A stretch of DNA of 64,000 nt from Dermatophilaceae bacterium Sec6.4 (GCA_039636865.1 CP144172.1:496001-560000), one strand, 5' to 3'. Numbered from the stretch's first letter, positions 46,939-56,712 are shown. Notes: generated by a model from the sequence alone, not told the origin. Program-made: numbers and translations.

Positions 46939-47916
46939 GTGAATCAGAGTGCCGGGGGGCGAAACTTCGAAGGTTTGAGCGTGGCGGCCATCGTGCCGTG
47001 CTACAACGAAGAGGTCGCGGTCGGCCAGGTGGTCAGAGATCTCATTGCGGCCGTGGACGGCATCACCGTGTACGTCTATGACAACAACTGCACCGATGAG
47101 ACCGCCCGGGTCGCGGCCGAGGCAGGGGCGGTCGTGCGCACGGAGTCCCGCAAGGGCAAAGGCAACGTGGTGCGCCGGGCCTTCGCCGATATCGACGCAG
47201 ATGTATATCTGTTGATCGACGGTGACGACACCTACGACGCCAGCGCCGCCCCGCAGCTCATCGAGACGCTGTTGTCCGGTCCCTACGACCACGTCCTGGG
47301 CGTGCGTACCGACAACCCCGACGCAACGGCCTACCGGCCAGGTCATGCCTCCGGCAACCGGCTCTTCAACCGGTTGATCACCGCGTTGTTCGGAGAGCCG
47401 GTCACCGACATGCTGTCGGGGTACCGGGTGTTCTCCCACCGATTCGTGAAGTCGTTCCCCGCCTTGGCTCGCGAGTTCGAGATCGAGACCGAGCTCACGG
47501 TGCACGCGGTCAACCTGCGGGTCCCTCAGATCGAGGTTCCGGTGGGATTCAAAGACCGCCCCGAGGGCAGCGAATCCAAACTACGCACCTACCACGACGG
47601 TTTCCGGATCCTGCGTCTGATCGGCGGGCTGCTGCAGTACGAACGACCATTGGCCCTCTACTCCGGTATCGGCGCGCTCTTCATGTTCATCGCGCTCGTA
47701 CTGGGAGTGCCGTTGGTGATCACCTTTGCGCGTATCCGCGAGGTACCTCGACTACCGACCGCCGTGTTGGCGACCGGGATGATGCTCGTGGGTTTTGTGA
47801 GTATCGCGATCGGGCTCATCCTCAACGGAATCCTGCGGTCACGACAGGAAAATGCCCGGCTCAGCTACCTGCGGTTGCCGTCGGTGTCCCAACCCGACTC
47901 CCCGGCCGCGCAGTGA
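46939..47916 (+). CDS. Family 2 glycosyltransferase with C-terminal membrane helices
   Basis: The 325-aa protein has a GT-A domain (VAAIVPCYNEEVAVGQV, VYDNNCTDET, the DGDDTYD metal motif, FEIETELTVHAV) and two C-terminal membrane helices (about 252-272 and 283-303). This resembles polyprenyl-phosphate sugar transferases. Its stop overlaps the next gene (GTGA), so both probably work in envelope glycan assembly. Sugar unknown. Confidence 0.88.
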   Translation: MNQSAGGRNFEGLSVAAIVPCYNEEVAVGQVVRDLIAAVDGITVYVYDNNCTDETARVAAEAGAVVRTESRKGKGNVVRRAFADIDADVYLLIDGDDTYDASAAPQLIETLLSGPYDHVLGVRTDNPDATAYRPGHASGNRLFNRLITALFGEPVTDMLSGYRVFSHRFVKSFPALAREFEIETELTVHAVNLRVPQIEVPVGFKDRPEGSESKLRTYHDGFRILRLIGGLLQYERPLALYSGIGALFMFIALVLGVPLVITFARIREVPRLPTAVLATGMMLVGFVSIAIGLILNGILRSRQENARLSYLRLPSVSQPDSPAAQ

Positions 47917-50255
47917 CCGCGGCCCGAAGTCCGAGAGCGTCGCGCCGGGACCGGGCCACCTCGTTCCTCACAGCTCCGGCATTTTTGTCGTCGCTGGTGG
48001 TGACGGTGGTCATCCTGGCGGCCAACGCGGTCTATCTGCTGCGCATCCGAACCAACAACCCCCTGCAGTACTTTTCGGGGGTCGCCTTCCACACGCCGGG
48101 ATTACTGAGCGGTGGGCACACCATCGACGGCAACGAGGGCTGGACCGCCCAGGCGCTGGGCCGCCTCGCTGCGCAGATGTGGCAGCACGGCCAGCTACCG
48201 CTGTGGAATTACTACGAAGGCCTCGGCCAGCCACTCGCAGGTGAGATGCAGTCGGCGGCGTTGTTCCTGCCGTTCATCCTGTTGCAACTGCTACCCAACG
48301 GCATTTTCGTGATGCACCTCGCGTTGGAGTTCGTTGCAGCCTTCAGCACGTTGATGTTTGTGCGCTCGCTGCGGCTGTCCTGGGTTGCCGCATCCTGCGC
48401 CGCGTGTCTCTTCGGCCTCAACGGGGCCTTCTCGGTGATGACGAACGCGCCGTTCAACCCGATTGCGTTCCTGCCGATGGCGCTGTGGGGGGTCGAGCTG
48501 ATCGGGCACGCCGTGCGGGATTCACGGCGCCCGCGGGCAGGGCTCTGGGTAACGGCGCTGGCTATTGCCTTCATGTTGTTCGCGGGATTTCCCGAGACAG
48601 CGCTGCTGGAAGGGCTGTTCGTCGCCGGATGGGCGGTCGTGCGACTGGTGGCTCTTCCCGGACACCGTCGCTCGTTCACGGTGTGGACCATCGTGGGTGC
48701 AGTGCTGGGAGTGGTCATCGCGGCACCGGTACTGGTCGCCTTCAAGGAATTCCTGGATTTCGGCTACACCGCCTATCACCTGGGTGCCGCGAACATTTAC
48801 TCCTACAAGGCCCGGATGGTGGCTGCGCTCGGATTCCCCTACGCATCGGGCCCGATGACCAACAAACCTTTCAATGGTCTGGCCGGCTACGTCACCCTTC
48901 CGACCGTTTTCGTCGCAATCCTCGGTTTTCTGGGCGGACGTCGGCGGGCGTTGCGGATCTTCATCGGCATCACACTGTTTGTCTTGGTGATCAACGCGTT
49001 CGGTGGGCTGACGGTCATCCCGGTCAAGGCGTTCCTGAACATCATCCCCGGAGTGCGCAATGTCCTGGTCGCCAAATACGGCGTATCCCTGATCGAGTTC
49101 GCTGTCATCGTCTGCGCGGCCTACGGCATCGATGACCTTCGCAGGGCGCGGGTGCGTCGGCCCGCAGTTCTGATCTCGGCGGCCTCGGTGGCGCTCTACC
49201 TGGTGGGGGTCGTAGCTTTCGACAAGCACCGCAACTTCCTGTCCCACCCGCGGTGGACCATTGCGATGGTGACGTGGACCGTTCTCGCGTGCGTGGTGCT
49301 TGCGATGATCGCAGTGGCGGTCAGGTCCGGACCACGCAGGGTGGGCCTGCTCGCGCTGATCGCAGCTCTGATCGTGATTGCGGACGGAGCCGGCACGTAC
49401 GCGGTCCCGCAGTTGTCGGCGAGCACGCGCAACCCGGTGGATCTGGCGCCCGTGCGGTACCTGCAGACCCACCTGGACACGTCCCGTTTCTACACGCTGG
49501 GGCCGATCGCGCCGAACTACGGCTCCTACTGGGGTATCGCGTCGGTCAACGTCAACGATCTGCCGGTGCCGAAGAAGATGAGCACGTTCGTCTTCGATGA
49601 ACTGCGACCGCGGCCAGGAACGCCGGGCGCCAAGGGCACCGGGCGTGCGTTCATCCCGTATTGGCTCGGCGGACAACTGCCCAACGCGCGCATCCAACGC
49701 GTGGTTTTGCAGGCCTACGGTCAGCAGCAGTCGGCATTCCGGAGGGCGGGTGCCGAATACATCGTCATGACGCACGGCGTCGCGACCGAAGTCACCGGTG
49801 CGAAGTACGGCCTGACCCGCGTCTTTCAAGATGCCAAGATCGAGATCTGGCGTGACCCCAAGGCCGCGCCGTACTACTCGACCTCCAAGAACGGGTGCAG
49901 CATCCGCACGCAGAGCCTGAGCGGCGTCACGCTGGACTGTGCCCAGCCGACGACCCTCCTTCGTCGCCAGCTGTCCAGTCCCGGATGGACCGCGACGGTC
50001 AATGGCACGACATCGACCGTGGTCGACACCCCGGATCGGTTGTTCCAGTCGATCCCGGTGCCCGCCGGGGTTTCGACCATCTCCTACTCGTATATGCCCA
50101 AGTACTTCGTGGCGGCGTCGGCGTTGTCGCTGGCAACAGTGGCTCTGATGCTCCTGGACGGTGGGGTATTCCTGGTCCTGCGTCGTCGTTCTGCGAGGCC
50201 GGCGGCCAGGCAGCCAGACCAGGCGCGCGTCGGCTCCGAATCGCCGAACGCATAG
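47913..50255 (+). CDS. YfhO-like polytopic membrane protein
   Basis: The 780-aa protein has about 12-13 transmembrane helices and a large extracytoplasmic C-terminal part (about 510-735) before a last helix. Features such as HTIDGNEGWTAQALGRLAAQ and PLWNYYEGLGQPLAGEMQ recall YfhO/GT-C sugar-transfer proteins. Coupling to the GT2 gene suggests that it uses the lipid-linked sugar made by that enzyme. The GTG start overlaps the previous stop. Confidence 0.75.
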   Translation: MTAARSPRASRRDRATSFLTAPAFLSSLVVTVVILAANAVYLLRIRTNNPLQYFSGVAFHTPGLLSGGHTIDGNEGWTAQALGRLAAQMWQHGQLPLWNYYEGLGQPLAGEMQSAALFLPFILLQLLPNGIFVMHLALEFVAAFSTLMFVRSLRLSWVAASCAACLFGLNGAFSVMTNAPFNPIAFLPMALWGVELIGHAVRDSRRPRAGLWVTALAIAFMLFAGFPETALLEGLFVAGWAVVRLVALPGHRRSFTVWTIVGAVLGVVIAAPVLVAFKEFLDFGYTAYHLGAANIYSYKARMVAALGFPYASGPMTNKPFNGLAGYVTLPTVFVAILGFLGGRRRALRIFIGITLFVLVINAFGGLTVIPVKAFLNIIPGVRNVLVAKYGVSLIEFAVIVCAAYGIDDLRRARVRRPAVLISAASVALYLVGVVAFDKHRNFLSHPRWTIAMVTWTVLACVVLAMIAVAVRSGPRRVGLLALIAALIVIADGAGTYAVPQLSASTRNPVDLAPVRYLQTHLDTSRFYTLGPIAPNYGSYWGIASVNVNDLPVPKKMSTFVFDELRPRPGTPGAKGTGRAFIPYWLGGQLPNARIQRVVLQAYGQQQSAFRRAGAEYIVMTHGVATEVTGAKYGLTRVFQDAKIEIWRDPKAAPYYSTSKNGCSIRTQSLSGVTLDCAQPTTLLRRQLSSPGWTATVNGTTSTVVDTPDRLFQSIPVPAGVSTISYSYMPKYFVAASALSLATVALMLLDGGVFLVLRRRSARPAARQPDQARVGSESPNA

Positions 50256-50265
50256 ATTGCGAGGG

Positions 50266-50297
50266 CATCGATCTCGCACAGCTGTGCGAGATCGATG
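50266..50297. promoter_or_regulatory. 32-bp perfect palindrome before the SDR gene
   Basis: CATCGATCTCGCACAG is followed directly by its reverse complement with no spacer, 10 nt after the stop of the YfhO-like gene and 53 nt before the SDR ATG. It may terminate the upstream mRNA, but the lack of loop and U tract makes an operator equally possible. Confidence 0.6.
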
Positions 50298-50350
50298 GAA
50301 CCTGACGCTATCTGACCCGGCACGGCGACGTAGGAGAAAGTGGACTGGCG

Positions 50351-51253
50351 ATGAGTTGGAATCCTGCAGAGATCGGCGATCTGAGCGGACGCACAGCGAT
50401 CGTGACGGGCGCGAATTCCGGCATCGGCCTGCACGAGGCGACGCAGTTGGCTCGGCATGGCGCCCGGGTCATCCTCGCGGTTCGCAACACGCAGTCCGGC
50501 GCGGAAGCAGCCCGTCGGATGGGGGGCACCACCTCGGTGCAGAAGCTCGATCTGGCGTCGCTGGACTCGGTGCGCGAATTTGTTGACCGTATCGACGGAC
50601 CGGTGGATCTGCTGGTCAACAACGCCGGGCTGATGGAGCCGCCCAGCTATCGCGAGACCCAGGACGGGCACGAGCTGCAGTTCGGAACCAACCACCTCGG
50701 ACACTTCGCACTGACGGCGCTGCTGCTGCCCCAACTGCTCCAGGCGGCTGCACCCCGCGTGACGACAGTGTCGTCCATCGCACACTTCCGCGGCAACGAT
50801 GCTGTGCTGGAAGGAAATCCGCCGCAGACGTACAAGTCGGGCATGGCCTACGGGCAGTCCAAACTCGCCAACCTGCTCTTCGCGCTGGAGCTGCAACGAC
50901 GCGCGACCGCGGCTGGGCTGGCGCTGACATCGACGGCGGCGCACCCGGGCGTTGCATCGACCGGTCTGGTGGCCGACCCCGACGGGATGGGCAGCAACCC
51001 CGTCGTACGGATGGTCCTGCCGATTGCCATGCGGGTGGTGCTGCCCGGCGGCGCCGGTGGTGCGCGCCCGGTGCTGTTCGCGGCGACCGACGCCGATCCA
51101 GGCTCCTACTCCGGCCCCAAGGGACCGTGGGAGGTGCGCGGGCCGGTGGGCGAGGCGAAGCAGAGCCGCTACGCCAAGGATGCCGATCTGGCCGCGAAGT
51201 TGTGGGCGGTCAGCGAAGAGCTCACCGGCATCCCGTTCGCCTTCCCCTCCTGA
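50351..51253 (+). CDS. Short-chain dehydrogenase/reductase
   Basis: The 300-aa oxidoreductase has the SDR cofactor motif TGANSGIG (about 19-26), LVNNAGLM, the catalytic Ser in VSSIAHF and YxxxK as YGQSK. It most resembles the retinol-dehydrogenase/oxidoreductase-like SDRs of actinobacteria. Substrate unknown. It has no tight link to neighbours beyond the following LOG gene 43 nt away. Confidence 0.88.
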   Translation: MSWNPAEIGDLSGRTAIVTGANSGIGLHEATQLARHGARVILAVRNTQSGAEAARRMGGTTSVQKLDLASLDSVREFVDRIDGPVDLLVNNAGLMEPPSYRETQDGHELQFGTNHLGHFALTALLLPQLLQAAAPRVTTVSSIAHFRGNDAVLEGNPPQTYKSGMAYGQSKLANLLFALELQRRATAAGLALTSTAAHPGVASTGLVADPDGMGSNPVVRMVLPIAMRVVLPGGAGGARPVLFAATDADPGSYSGPKGPWEVRGPVGEAKQSRYAKDADLAAKLWAVSEELTGIPFAFPS

Positions 51254-51296
51254 CACCACTCGAAGGGCTGTCAGGTCAACGGTTTACGGTGATCCG

Positions 51297-51851
51297 ATGC
51301 GCGTCGCAATATTCATCGGATCCTCCCCGGGCAACGACTCTGCGTACGCCGAGGCGGCCGCCGGATTGGCAACCCGGCTGGCTCAGCAGGGCATCGGGAT
51401 CGTCTTCGGCGGGGGGCACGTCGGGCTGATGGGCGTCGTCGCTGATGCGGCCATGGCAGCCGGGGGTGAAGTAATCGGGGTCATACCGCGCTCGCTGGCA
51501 GACGCGGAAGTCGCCCACCACGGGCTGACCAGGCTCGAGATCGTCGAGACGATGCACGACCGCAAGGCCAGGATGGCGCAATTGTCGGACGCGTTCGTGG
51601 CGCTGCCGGGCGGTATCGGCACGATGGAGGAGTTCTTCGAGGTCTGGACATGGCTGCAGTTGGGCATTCACGCCAAACCTGTAGCGCTCTACGACGTCGC
51701 AGACTTCTGGAAGCCGATGCGCGCATTGCTGGCCACCATGGTGGAAGGAGGCTTTCTACGCGCAGCGGTTGCCGATGCGCTGATACAGGTGCGGGACCCG
51801 GACACGTTGTTGGACCAGATCACCGCCTGGCGGGCACCGCGGACCCGCTGA
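51297..51851 (+). CDS. LOG family protein (cytokinin riboside monophosphate phosphoribohydrolase-like)
   Basis: The 184-aa protein starts MRVAIFIGSSPGND and has the LOG motifs GGGHVGLMGVVADAA, MHDRKARM and PGGIGTMEE. LOG enzymes split N6-modified AMP (or other nucleotide monophosphates) into base and ribose phosphate. The ATG at 51297 is used; the open frame upstream overlaps the SDR gene out of register. Confidence 0.92.
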   Translation: MRVAIFIGSSPGNDSAYAEAAAGLATRLAQQGIGIVFGGGHVGLMGVVADAAMAAGGEVIGVIPRSLADAEVAHHGLTRLEIVETMHDRKARMAQLSDAFVALPGGIGTMEEFFEVWTWLQLGIHAKPVALYDVADFWKPMRALLATMVEGGFLRAAVADALIQVRDPDTLLDQITAWRAPRTR

Positions 51852-51867
51852 GTCGGCTTTCAAGCTC

Positions 51868-52305
51868 TCAGAGCTTCTCCAACGCCGCGGTCAGGTCGCG
51901 GACGGTCCCTTTGGCCAGCTGCAGGAAAATCAGTTTCATGACCGGATCGGTCAGGGCGGCGACGCCGTTGAACTTAACCGTCGCCTCGTAGGTGACCTTC
52001 GCGCCGGCGCCCGACGGCTCGATGCGGATGTCGTCGTAGGACGTTGCGGTCTTGTTGGTGCCCCGGAAAAGCACACGATCGGCATGCAGCTCCTGTAGTT
52101 CGTACTCCAACTCGGTATTGATGAAGATCAGCTTCGAGGTGTTGTGCCACTTCGCGCCGACCTCGATCGGTGCGCTCGCGTCACCGATGCGCTCGCAGGC
52201 GACGGTGCCGGGGTCCCACTCGACCGAGTGAGTGAAATCCTTCAGGTAGGCGATGGCGACGGACGGATTGACCTGCACCTCGAAGGTGCGGACGACGTTG
52301 ACCAT
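51868..52305 (-). CDS. SRPBCC family protein (polyketide cyclase/START-like)
   Basis: The 145-aa protein (MVNVVRTFEVQVNPSVAIAYL) has the typical START-fold layout with a central Trp-Asp-Pro (SVEWDPGT) and a C-terminal amphipathic helix. Such small proteins bind hydrophobic ligands, but the ligand is unknown. The ATG at 52305 has an AAGGA site; upstream in-frame codons are intergenic. Confidence 0.82.
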   Translation of the reverse strand: MVNVVRTFEVQVNPSVAIAYLKDFTHSVEWDPGTVACERIGDASAPIEVGAKWHNTSKLIFINTELEYELQELHADRVLFRGTNKTATSYDDIRIEPSGAGAKVTYEATVKFNGVAALTDPVMKLIFLQLAKGTVRDLTAALEKL

Positions 52306-52411
52306 GGGAGTCCTTGTCAGGTTTTGTTGGTTCTTGCTGGGCCGCGGCGTGCGACAGGCGTTGCGCACACTCTACGAGCGGTGACGCTTCCCGCCGACAG
52401 CTGATCTGCGC

Positions 52412-53452
52412 TCAGTTGTCGTTGCTCCGATCCCGCTCGCGTTCCGCCGGCGGGCGTTCGTCGAAGCTGACGTCGATGCGCTCAAACCCTTTGTGCCGGT
52501 TGGCCTGGGCGATCGCTGTATAGGTGCGCCGGTCACCGCTGGTGAGCACGACGTTGTCGGTGAACGGGGTCAGCAATGCGCGTGGGTACAGTTTCTTGTC
52601 CAGCACCACGTTCACCTCGACGCAGAAGACAGTAATGATGCTGGCGAGGTAGATGAAGGCCAGCAGACCGAGCACCGTGGCGAAGATCAGGTTGGTGCCG
52701 CTGGCATCGGTGGCGCCGGCACGGCGGATGACGTGCGCCACGTACTTGAAACCGTACGTCTGCAGCAAGGCCCAGGCGAGCGCCGCAAGGATCGAGCCGG
52801 GCAGCACCTGCAGGGGGCTCAGTTTGCGGGACGATCCGTGCCGATAGATACCGATGAAGATGAGGGCATTGACCACGACAATGACAACGGGTATGAACCA
52901 CGCCATCACCTGAGCCGTGTCGCCGGGCAGGAATCCACCCAACGCCGACACCACAGTCGTGGTCAGCAGGACCAGTGCCGCGCAACCGACCAGCAACAGG
53001 CTGCGAAAGCGCGCGAAGATCGGGTTGGGTCTGGAGTTGCGCGGGACCGCCCAGGCCGTGTTCATCGCGTACTGCACGGCCTGGCCGACACCGAGGCCAC
53101 CGTAGGTAGCGAAGGCGAGTCCTGCGAGCACCCCACTGACGCCGCCGCTGAGGCTTTTCGGATTCTTCAGCTGCTGCCCGACCACGGGGAACTGGCTGGC
53201 CGCCGACTCCACGATGTGCCTCTGCAGATCGGGGTTGTTGCGCAGCAGAATGCTCAGCACCGTGCTCAACAGCAGGAGCAACGGGAAAAGCGAGACAAAC
53301 GCGTAGTACGTCATCAACGCAGCGAGATAGGCGCCGGAGTCATCGAAGAACTTGTAGATGACGGCGATCGGGAAACCGAGCACCCGGTGCTCACGTTGGT
53401 AGTCGTCAATCGCCAGCGTGCGCCGGCTCGCGGGCTTGCTCGGCGTGCTCAC
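52412..53452 (-). CDS. YihY/virulence factor BrkB family membrane protein
   Basis: The 346-aa protein has six hydrophobic segments and the YihY pattern (AALMTYYAFVSLFPLLLLL, a Gly-rich GGLGVGQAVQ region, LPGSILAALAWALLQ, IYLASIITVFCVEVN). The cytoplasmic C-terminus is basic and acidic mixed. The role is uncertain; despite old RNase BN naming it is probably not a nuclease. GTG start, 15 nt after the methyltransferase stop, so co-transcribed. Confidence 0.9.
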   Translation of the reverse strand: MSTPSKPASRRTLAIDDYQREHRVLGFPIAVIYKFFDDSGAYLAALMTYYAFVSLFPLLLLLSTVLSILLRNNPDLQRHIVESAASQFPVVGQQLKNPKSLSGGVSGVLAGLAFATYGGLGVGQAVQYAMNTAWAVPRNSRPNPIFARFRSLLLVGCAALVLLTTTVVSALGGFLPGDTAQVMAWFIPVVIVVVNALIFIGIYRHGSSRKLSPLQVLPGSILAALAWALLQTYGFKYVAHVIRRAGATDASGTNLIFATVLGLLAFIYLASIITVFCVEVNVVLDKKLYPRALLTPFTDNVVLTSGDRRTYTAIAQANRHKGFERIDVSFDERPPAERERDRSNDN

Positions 53453-53467
53453 CTGCTTATCTCGGCA

Positions 53468-54088
53468 CTACTGGTGGCGCAGGACGAAGACGGCGTAGTC
53501 GTCGCTCTCCCCGACCGGTTGCAGATCGTAGGAGGCGAAGCGTGCCTGCACCTCTAGTCCGGCAGTGCGGGCATCGGCAGTGAAGTCGGCTGCCGGGTAG
53601 GTCCGTGAGCTTTCTGGTCTGGCTTCGAGGTGGAAGCCGACGAGCAGCCGGCCGGCCGGCGCGAGCAGAGCACGCAGGCGCTGCAGCACCTCCACCTCGG
53701 AGTCGGGGGCGAGCAGAATCATGACATTGCCGACACACACGACGAGGTCATATTCAGTGGGGTGGCCCTGCGCCGCAAGCGTTTCGGGGGCAAGTTCGTC
53801 CAACCGGGCAGAGACGACCGGCAGGTGCGGGAAGGTACGGCGTGACTGGGCGAGCAGTGCCTCATCCAAATCAACGCCCACGACGTGATGTCCGCGGTCC
53901 TGCAGCGCGGCCCCGACCCGGCCCATCCCGCTTCCGGCGTCCAGGATGCTCGCGTTGCGGGGCGCGAGCACATCTGCCAACCGTGCTTCCCCGGAGATGT
54001 CCTCACCGTTGGCATGCAGATCGGCGAACTTGGCGCCGTATCCGCGGTCGACCAACGATTCCCAGCGAGTGGTGCGGTGTGCGTGCAT
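53468..54088 (-). CDS. SAM-dependent class I methyltransferase
   Basis: The 206-aa enzyme has motif I as ILDAGSGMGRVG, motif II with acidic VVGVDLDEALL and the post-II YDLVVCVGNVM. The N-terminal HRTTRWESLVDRGYGAKF is common to small actinobacterial methyltransferases. Substrate unknown. Upstream partner of the YihY gene. Confidence 0.88.
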   Translation of the reverse strand: MHAHRTTRWESLVDRGYGAKFADLHANGEDISGEARLADVLAPRNASILDAGSGMGRVGAALQDRGHHVVGVDLDEALLAQSRRTFPHLPVVSARLDELAPETLAAQGHPTEYDLVVCVGNVMILLAPDSEVEVLQRLRALLAPAGRLLVGFHLEARPESSRTYPAADFTADARTAGLEVQARFASYDLQPVGESDDYAVFVLRHQ

Positions 54089-54151
54089 GGCCCCAGTTTG
54101 CCAGCAGTCCCGCCCAACTGACGCAGCTGAGCCAGCTGAGCCGGTAACGAG

Positions 54152-54814
54152 TCAGTTGAGGACGGCGTGCCCGACCAGGACCGCGCCGCCGATCACGCAG
54201 GCGGCAATGGAAGCAATCCGGGTGCCGGCCGCGACGCGGGCGCGGGACCGCTCGCTGACCCGGGTGTGCGTGGGCGCAATGCGCAGCAGCAGCAGCGGAA
54301 TCCAGGCCGGCGTGAGCACCACAGCGACGGCCCCGGCGAGAACGATGGCCTGCCAGAACACATTGAGCCGCGAGGCACCGATGTGCCCGCAGATGGACAG
54401 GTAGAGCGGCAGGGTCGTGAAGTTGGTGGCCATCCCCAGCGCACCCCACGCGATGAGACCACGGCGCGCGGCTTCGCTGGCCTGGTCGTTTTCGGAGGTG
54501 GTGGCTCGCGCTGTGCGAGTCCGCGAACGCCACAGCCAACCGCCGTATGCCAGCAGCACCAGGCCGAGGATCCCGTCGACGACCTGAGAGGCCAGTTCGC
54601 GCCGGGTGAAGGAGGCGGCGGCATCTCCGAGCAGCCCCAGACTCGGGACGCCGATAAGGATGAGCACGATCGCATTGCCTGCGAGGAAGCGTCGTACGCC
54701 GGATGCGCCGTAGTTGGTCGCGACCGTCGAGGCGTTGAGGAAGACGATCGGGCTGATCGCAGCGAGCACTGCCAGCGGCAGGACGAACGTCAACAGTCCG
54801 CCCAGGTAATCCAC
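54152..54814 (-). CDS. GAP family membrane protein
   Basis: The 220-aa protein has six hydrophobic segments and resembles the GAP (Sap/sulfolipid-1-addressing-like) family of small LysE-like exporters (VLPLAVLAAISPIVFLNA, AGNAIVLILIGVPSLGLLG). In mycobacteria such proteins help move glycolipids; the role here is unknown. GTG start at 54814, divergent from the LLM gene. Confidence 0.75.
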   Translation of the reverse strand: MDYLGGLLTFVLPLAVLAAISPIVFLNASTVATNYGASGVRRFLAGNAIVLILIGVPSLGLLGDAAASFTRRELASQVVDGILGLVLLAYGGWLWRSRTRTARATTSENDQASEAARRGLIAWGALGMATNFTTLPLYLSICGHIGASRLNVFWQAIVLAGAVAVVLTPAWIPLLLLRIAPTHTRVSERSRARVAAGTRIASIAACVIGGAVLVGHAVLN

Positions 54815-54898
54815 TCCTCGAGGGTATCGAGGCGACCTGGGTCCTCCTGGCGGGCGCCCTGAGCTGCCCGGTTCGCGGGTGGGGTGCAGGATGACCGA

Positions 54899-55804
54899 AT
54901 GCGACTCGGACAGCAGATCTCCTCCTTCTCATGGGTCGATGCGCCCGCCTCCATCGGCAGCACGTTCGGGCGGATTGCGCGCGACAGCGAGGATGCCGGG
55001 CTGCACAGCCTGTGGGTGATGGACCACTTCTTCCAGATCGAGATGAACGGTCCCCCTGAGCAGGAGATGCTGGAGGGCTATCTTGCGCTCGCCTTCGCCG
55101 CGGCCCAGACCTCGACGATCCGACTGGGCACCCCGGTCACCGGCGTCACCTACCGCCATCCGGGTCTGCTGGTGAAGACGGTCACGACGCTGGACGTGTT
55201 GTCCAGTGGCCGCGCGATGCTCGGCATCGGAGCTGCCTGGAACGAGCAGGAGCACCGCGGTTTAGGGGTGCCCTTCCCGCCGTTGAAGGAGCGGTTCGAG
55301 CGCCTGGAGGAGACGGTGCAGATCGCGCTACAGATGTGGGCCGGTGACGAATCGCCCTATGAAGGAGCGCATTACCAGCTGGAACGACCGATCAATTCGC
55401 CGCAGTCCATCAGCCGGCCGCACCCGCCCATCATGATCGGCGGAAGCGGTGAGAAGAAGACGTTGCGGATGGTGGCGCAGTATGCCGATGCGTGCAACAT
55501 CTACGACTTCGGCCCGCAGGGTGTGCAGGCGAAGTACGACGTACTCGCGGCACACTGCGAACGGCTGGGCCGGTCTTACGACGACATCTCCAAGACAGTG
55601 ATCTCGGCATTACCGCTGACCGTCGGGAGCGCAGCGGCTGGGTCGGGCAGCTCCCGGTCGATGTCGGTGGATCAGGCGGTGGACAAGCTGGGCGAGCTGG
55701 CCCGGATCGGCACTGACGAGGTGATTCTCAGCGTTCCCGGGAACGAAAGCCCCCGGATGTACCCGTTGCTCGCCGAAGTCGTGCGCCAGGTCGAGCCGCT
55801 CTGA
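54899..55804 (+). CDS. LLM class F420-dependent oxidoreductase
   Basis: The 301-aa luciferase-like TIM barrel carries the actinobacterial F420-type signature (HSLWVMDHFFQI, TSTIRLGTPVTGVTYRHPG, VLSSGRAMLGIGAAWNEQEH, PPIMIGGSGEKKTLRMVAQ). It probably oxidises or reduces an unknown substrate with coenzyme F420. I use the ATG at 54899, 7 nt after AGGA, over the GTG five codons earlier. Confidence 0.88.
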   Translation: MRLGQQISSFSWVDAPASIGSTFGRIARDSEDAGLHSLWVMDHFFQIEMNGPPEQEMLEGYLALAFAAAQTSTIRLGTPVTGVTYRHPGLLVKTVTTLDVLSSGRAMLGIGAAWNEQEHRGLGVPFPPLKERFERLEETVQIALQMWAGDESPYEGAHYQLERPINSPQSISRPHPPIMIGGSGEKKTLRMVAQYADACNIYDFGPQGVQAKYDVLAAHCERLGRSYDDISKTVISALPLTVGSAAAGSGSSRSMSVDQAVDKLGELARIGTDEVILSVPGNESPRMYPLLAEVVRQVEPL

Positions 55805-55869
55805 CACGACGAGGATTCACGTGAAACCAGCCGGACCCGCGGCAGCTCACCGATATGCGGGTGCTGCCC

Positions 55870-56595
55870 TCAGGGCAGCCGGCGCACGGCGAACGGGTCT
55901 TCCTGGACCCGGTCACCGTCAAGGTGGACGAGGTAGGCACCGCCGTCTGATTCGGCGACTGCCTCGCTGAGCTGAGTGCCGCGGTACAACAGTCCGACGC
56001 CGTCATCGGTGCAGTGTGTCGTCCCTAGCGTGCCGTCGGCCACAAGTCGGTGGATCAGCGGTCGGCGACGCAGCTCGGTGTCGTAGTGCACCCCGTTGCC
56101 GTACGGCAGGAATCCCAGACCGTCGGTGATCGGCTTCAGTTGCGGCCCGAAGGAATCCGTCGCGCCACCCTGGAACCAGCAGATCGAGCCCGCGCTGACG
56201 CCGGTCAGCACGACACCCGACTGCCAGACGCGGTGCAGGATTTCATCGAGACCGTGAACCCGCCACACGGCCAGCAGATTCGCGACCGATCCGCCCATCA
56301 CCCAGACGACGTCCTGGGAGAGCAGGTGGGATTCGATATCGGCGACATTGGGCATCCCGAAGAATTCCAGGTTGCTGTGGTCGTAGCCCGCGATCCGCGC
56401 AGCCTCACCGAGGCCGGCGACGACATGCGCAGCGTCGCCGAGCGCTGTGGTGATGGTGCAGACCCGCGGCGCCCGCCCGGTGACCCCGGCCAACTCGACC
56501 GCGAAGTCGGTCAGGGCACTGAACTCGAAGCGGGATCGCGCACCGGGGCGCAGTCCGCCGGAGGTCGCCAGAATGGTCGGCTCAGCAGTCGTCAT
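55870..56595 (-). CDS. Peptidase S51 (peptidase E-like) family protein
   Basis: The 241-aa class I glutaminase-like protein has the nucleophile elbow GVSAGSICWF (S134), the upstream VWVMGGSVANLL and a probable catalytic His in NGVHYD. Peptidase E homologues hydrolyse Asp-X dipeptides, and some relatives process other short peptides. It is monocistronic; the ATG (MTTAEPTILATSGG) is the natural start. Confidence 0.85.
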   Translation of the reverse strand: MTTAEPTILATSGGLRPGARSRFEFSALTDFAVELAGVTGRAPRVCTITTALGDAAHVVAGLGEAARIAGYDHSNLEFFGMPNVADIESHLLSQDVVWVMGGSVANLLAVWRVHGLDEILHRVWQSGVVLTGVSAGSICWFQGGATDSFGPQLKPITDGLGFLPYGNGVHYDTELRRRPLIHRLVADGTLGTTHCTDDGVGLLYRGTQLSEAVAESDGGAYLVHLDGDRVQEDPFAVRRLP

Positions 56596-56652
56596 ACGGA
56601 TGAGTATGGTCAGCCGCTCCGACTCGGCGCCGCCTTCCGTCTGCGGACAGCG

Positions 56653-56698
56653 CGATGGCCGGGCCCGGGGTGTTGTCTGCCGTCGGGCCCGGCCATCG
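56653..56698 (-). terminator. Hairpin terminator after small membrane gene
   Basis: CGATGGCCGGGCCCG pairs with its reverse complement over 15 bp around a 16-nt loop. It lies between the 49-aa gene and the peptidase gene on the same strand and should separate their transcripts. Confidence 0.7.
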
Positions 56699-56712
56699 CA
56701 TCAAAGTTTCGG

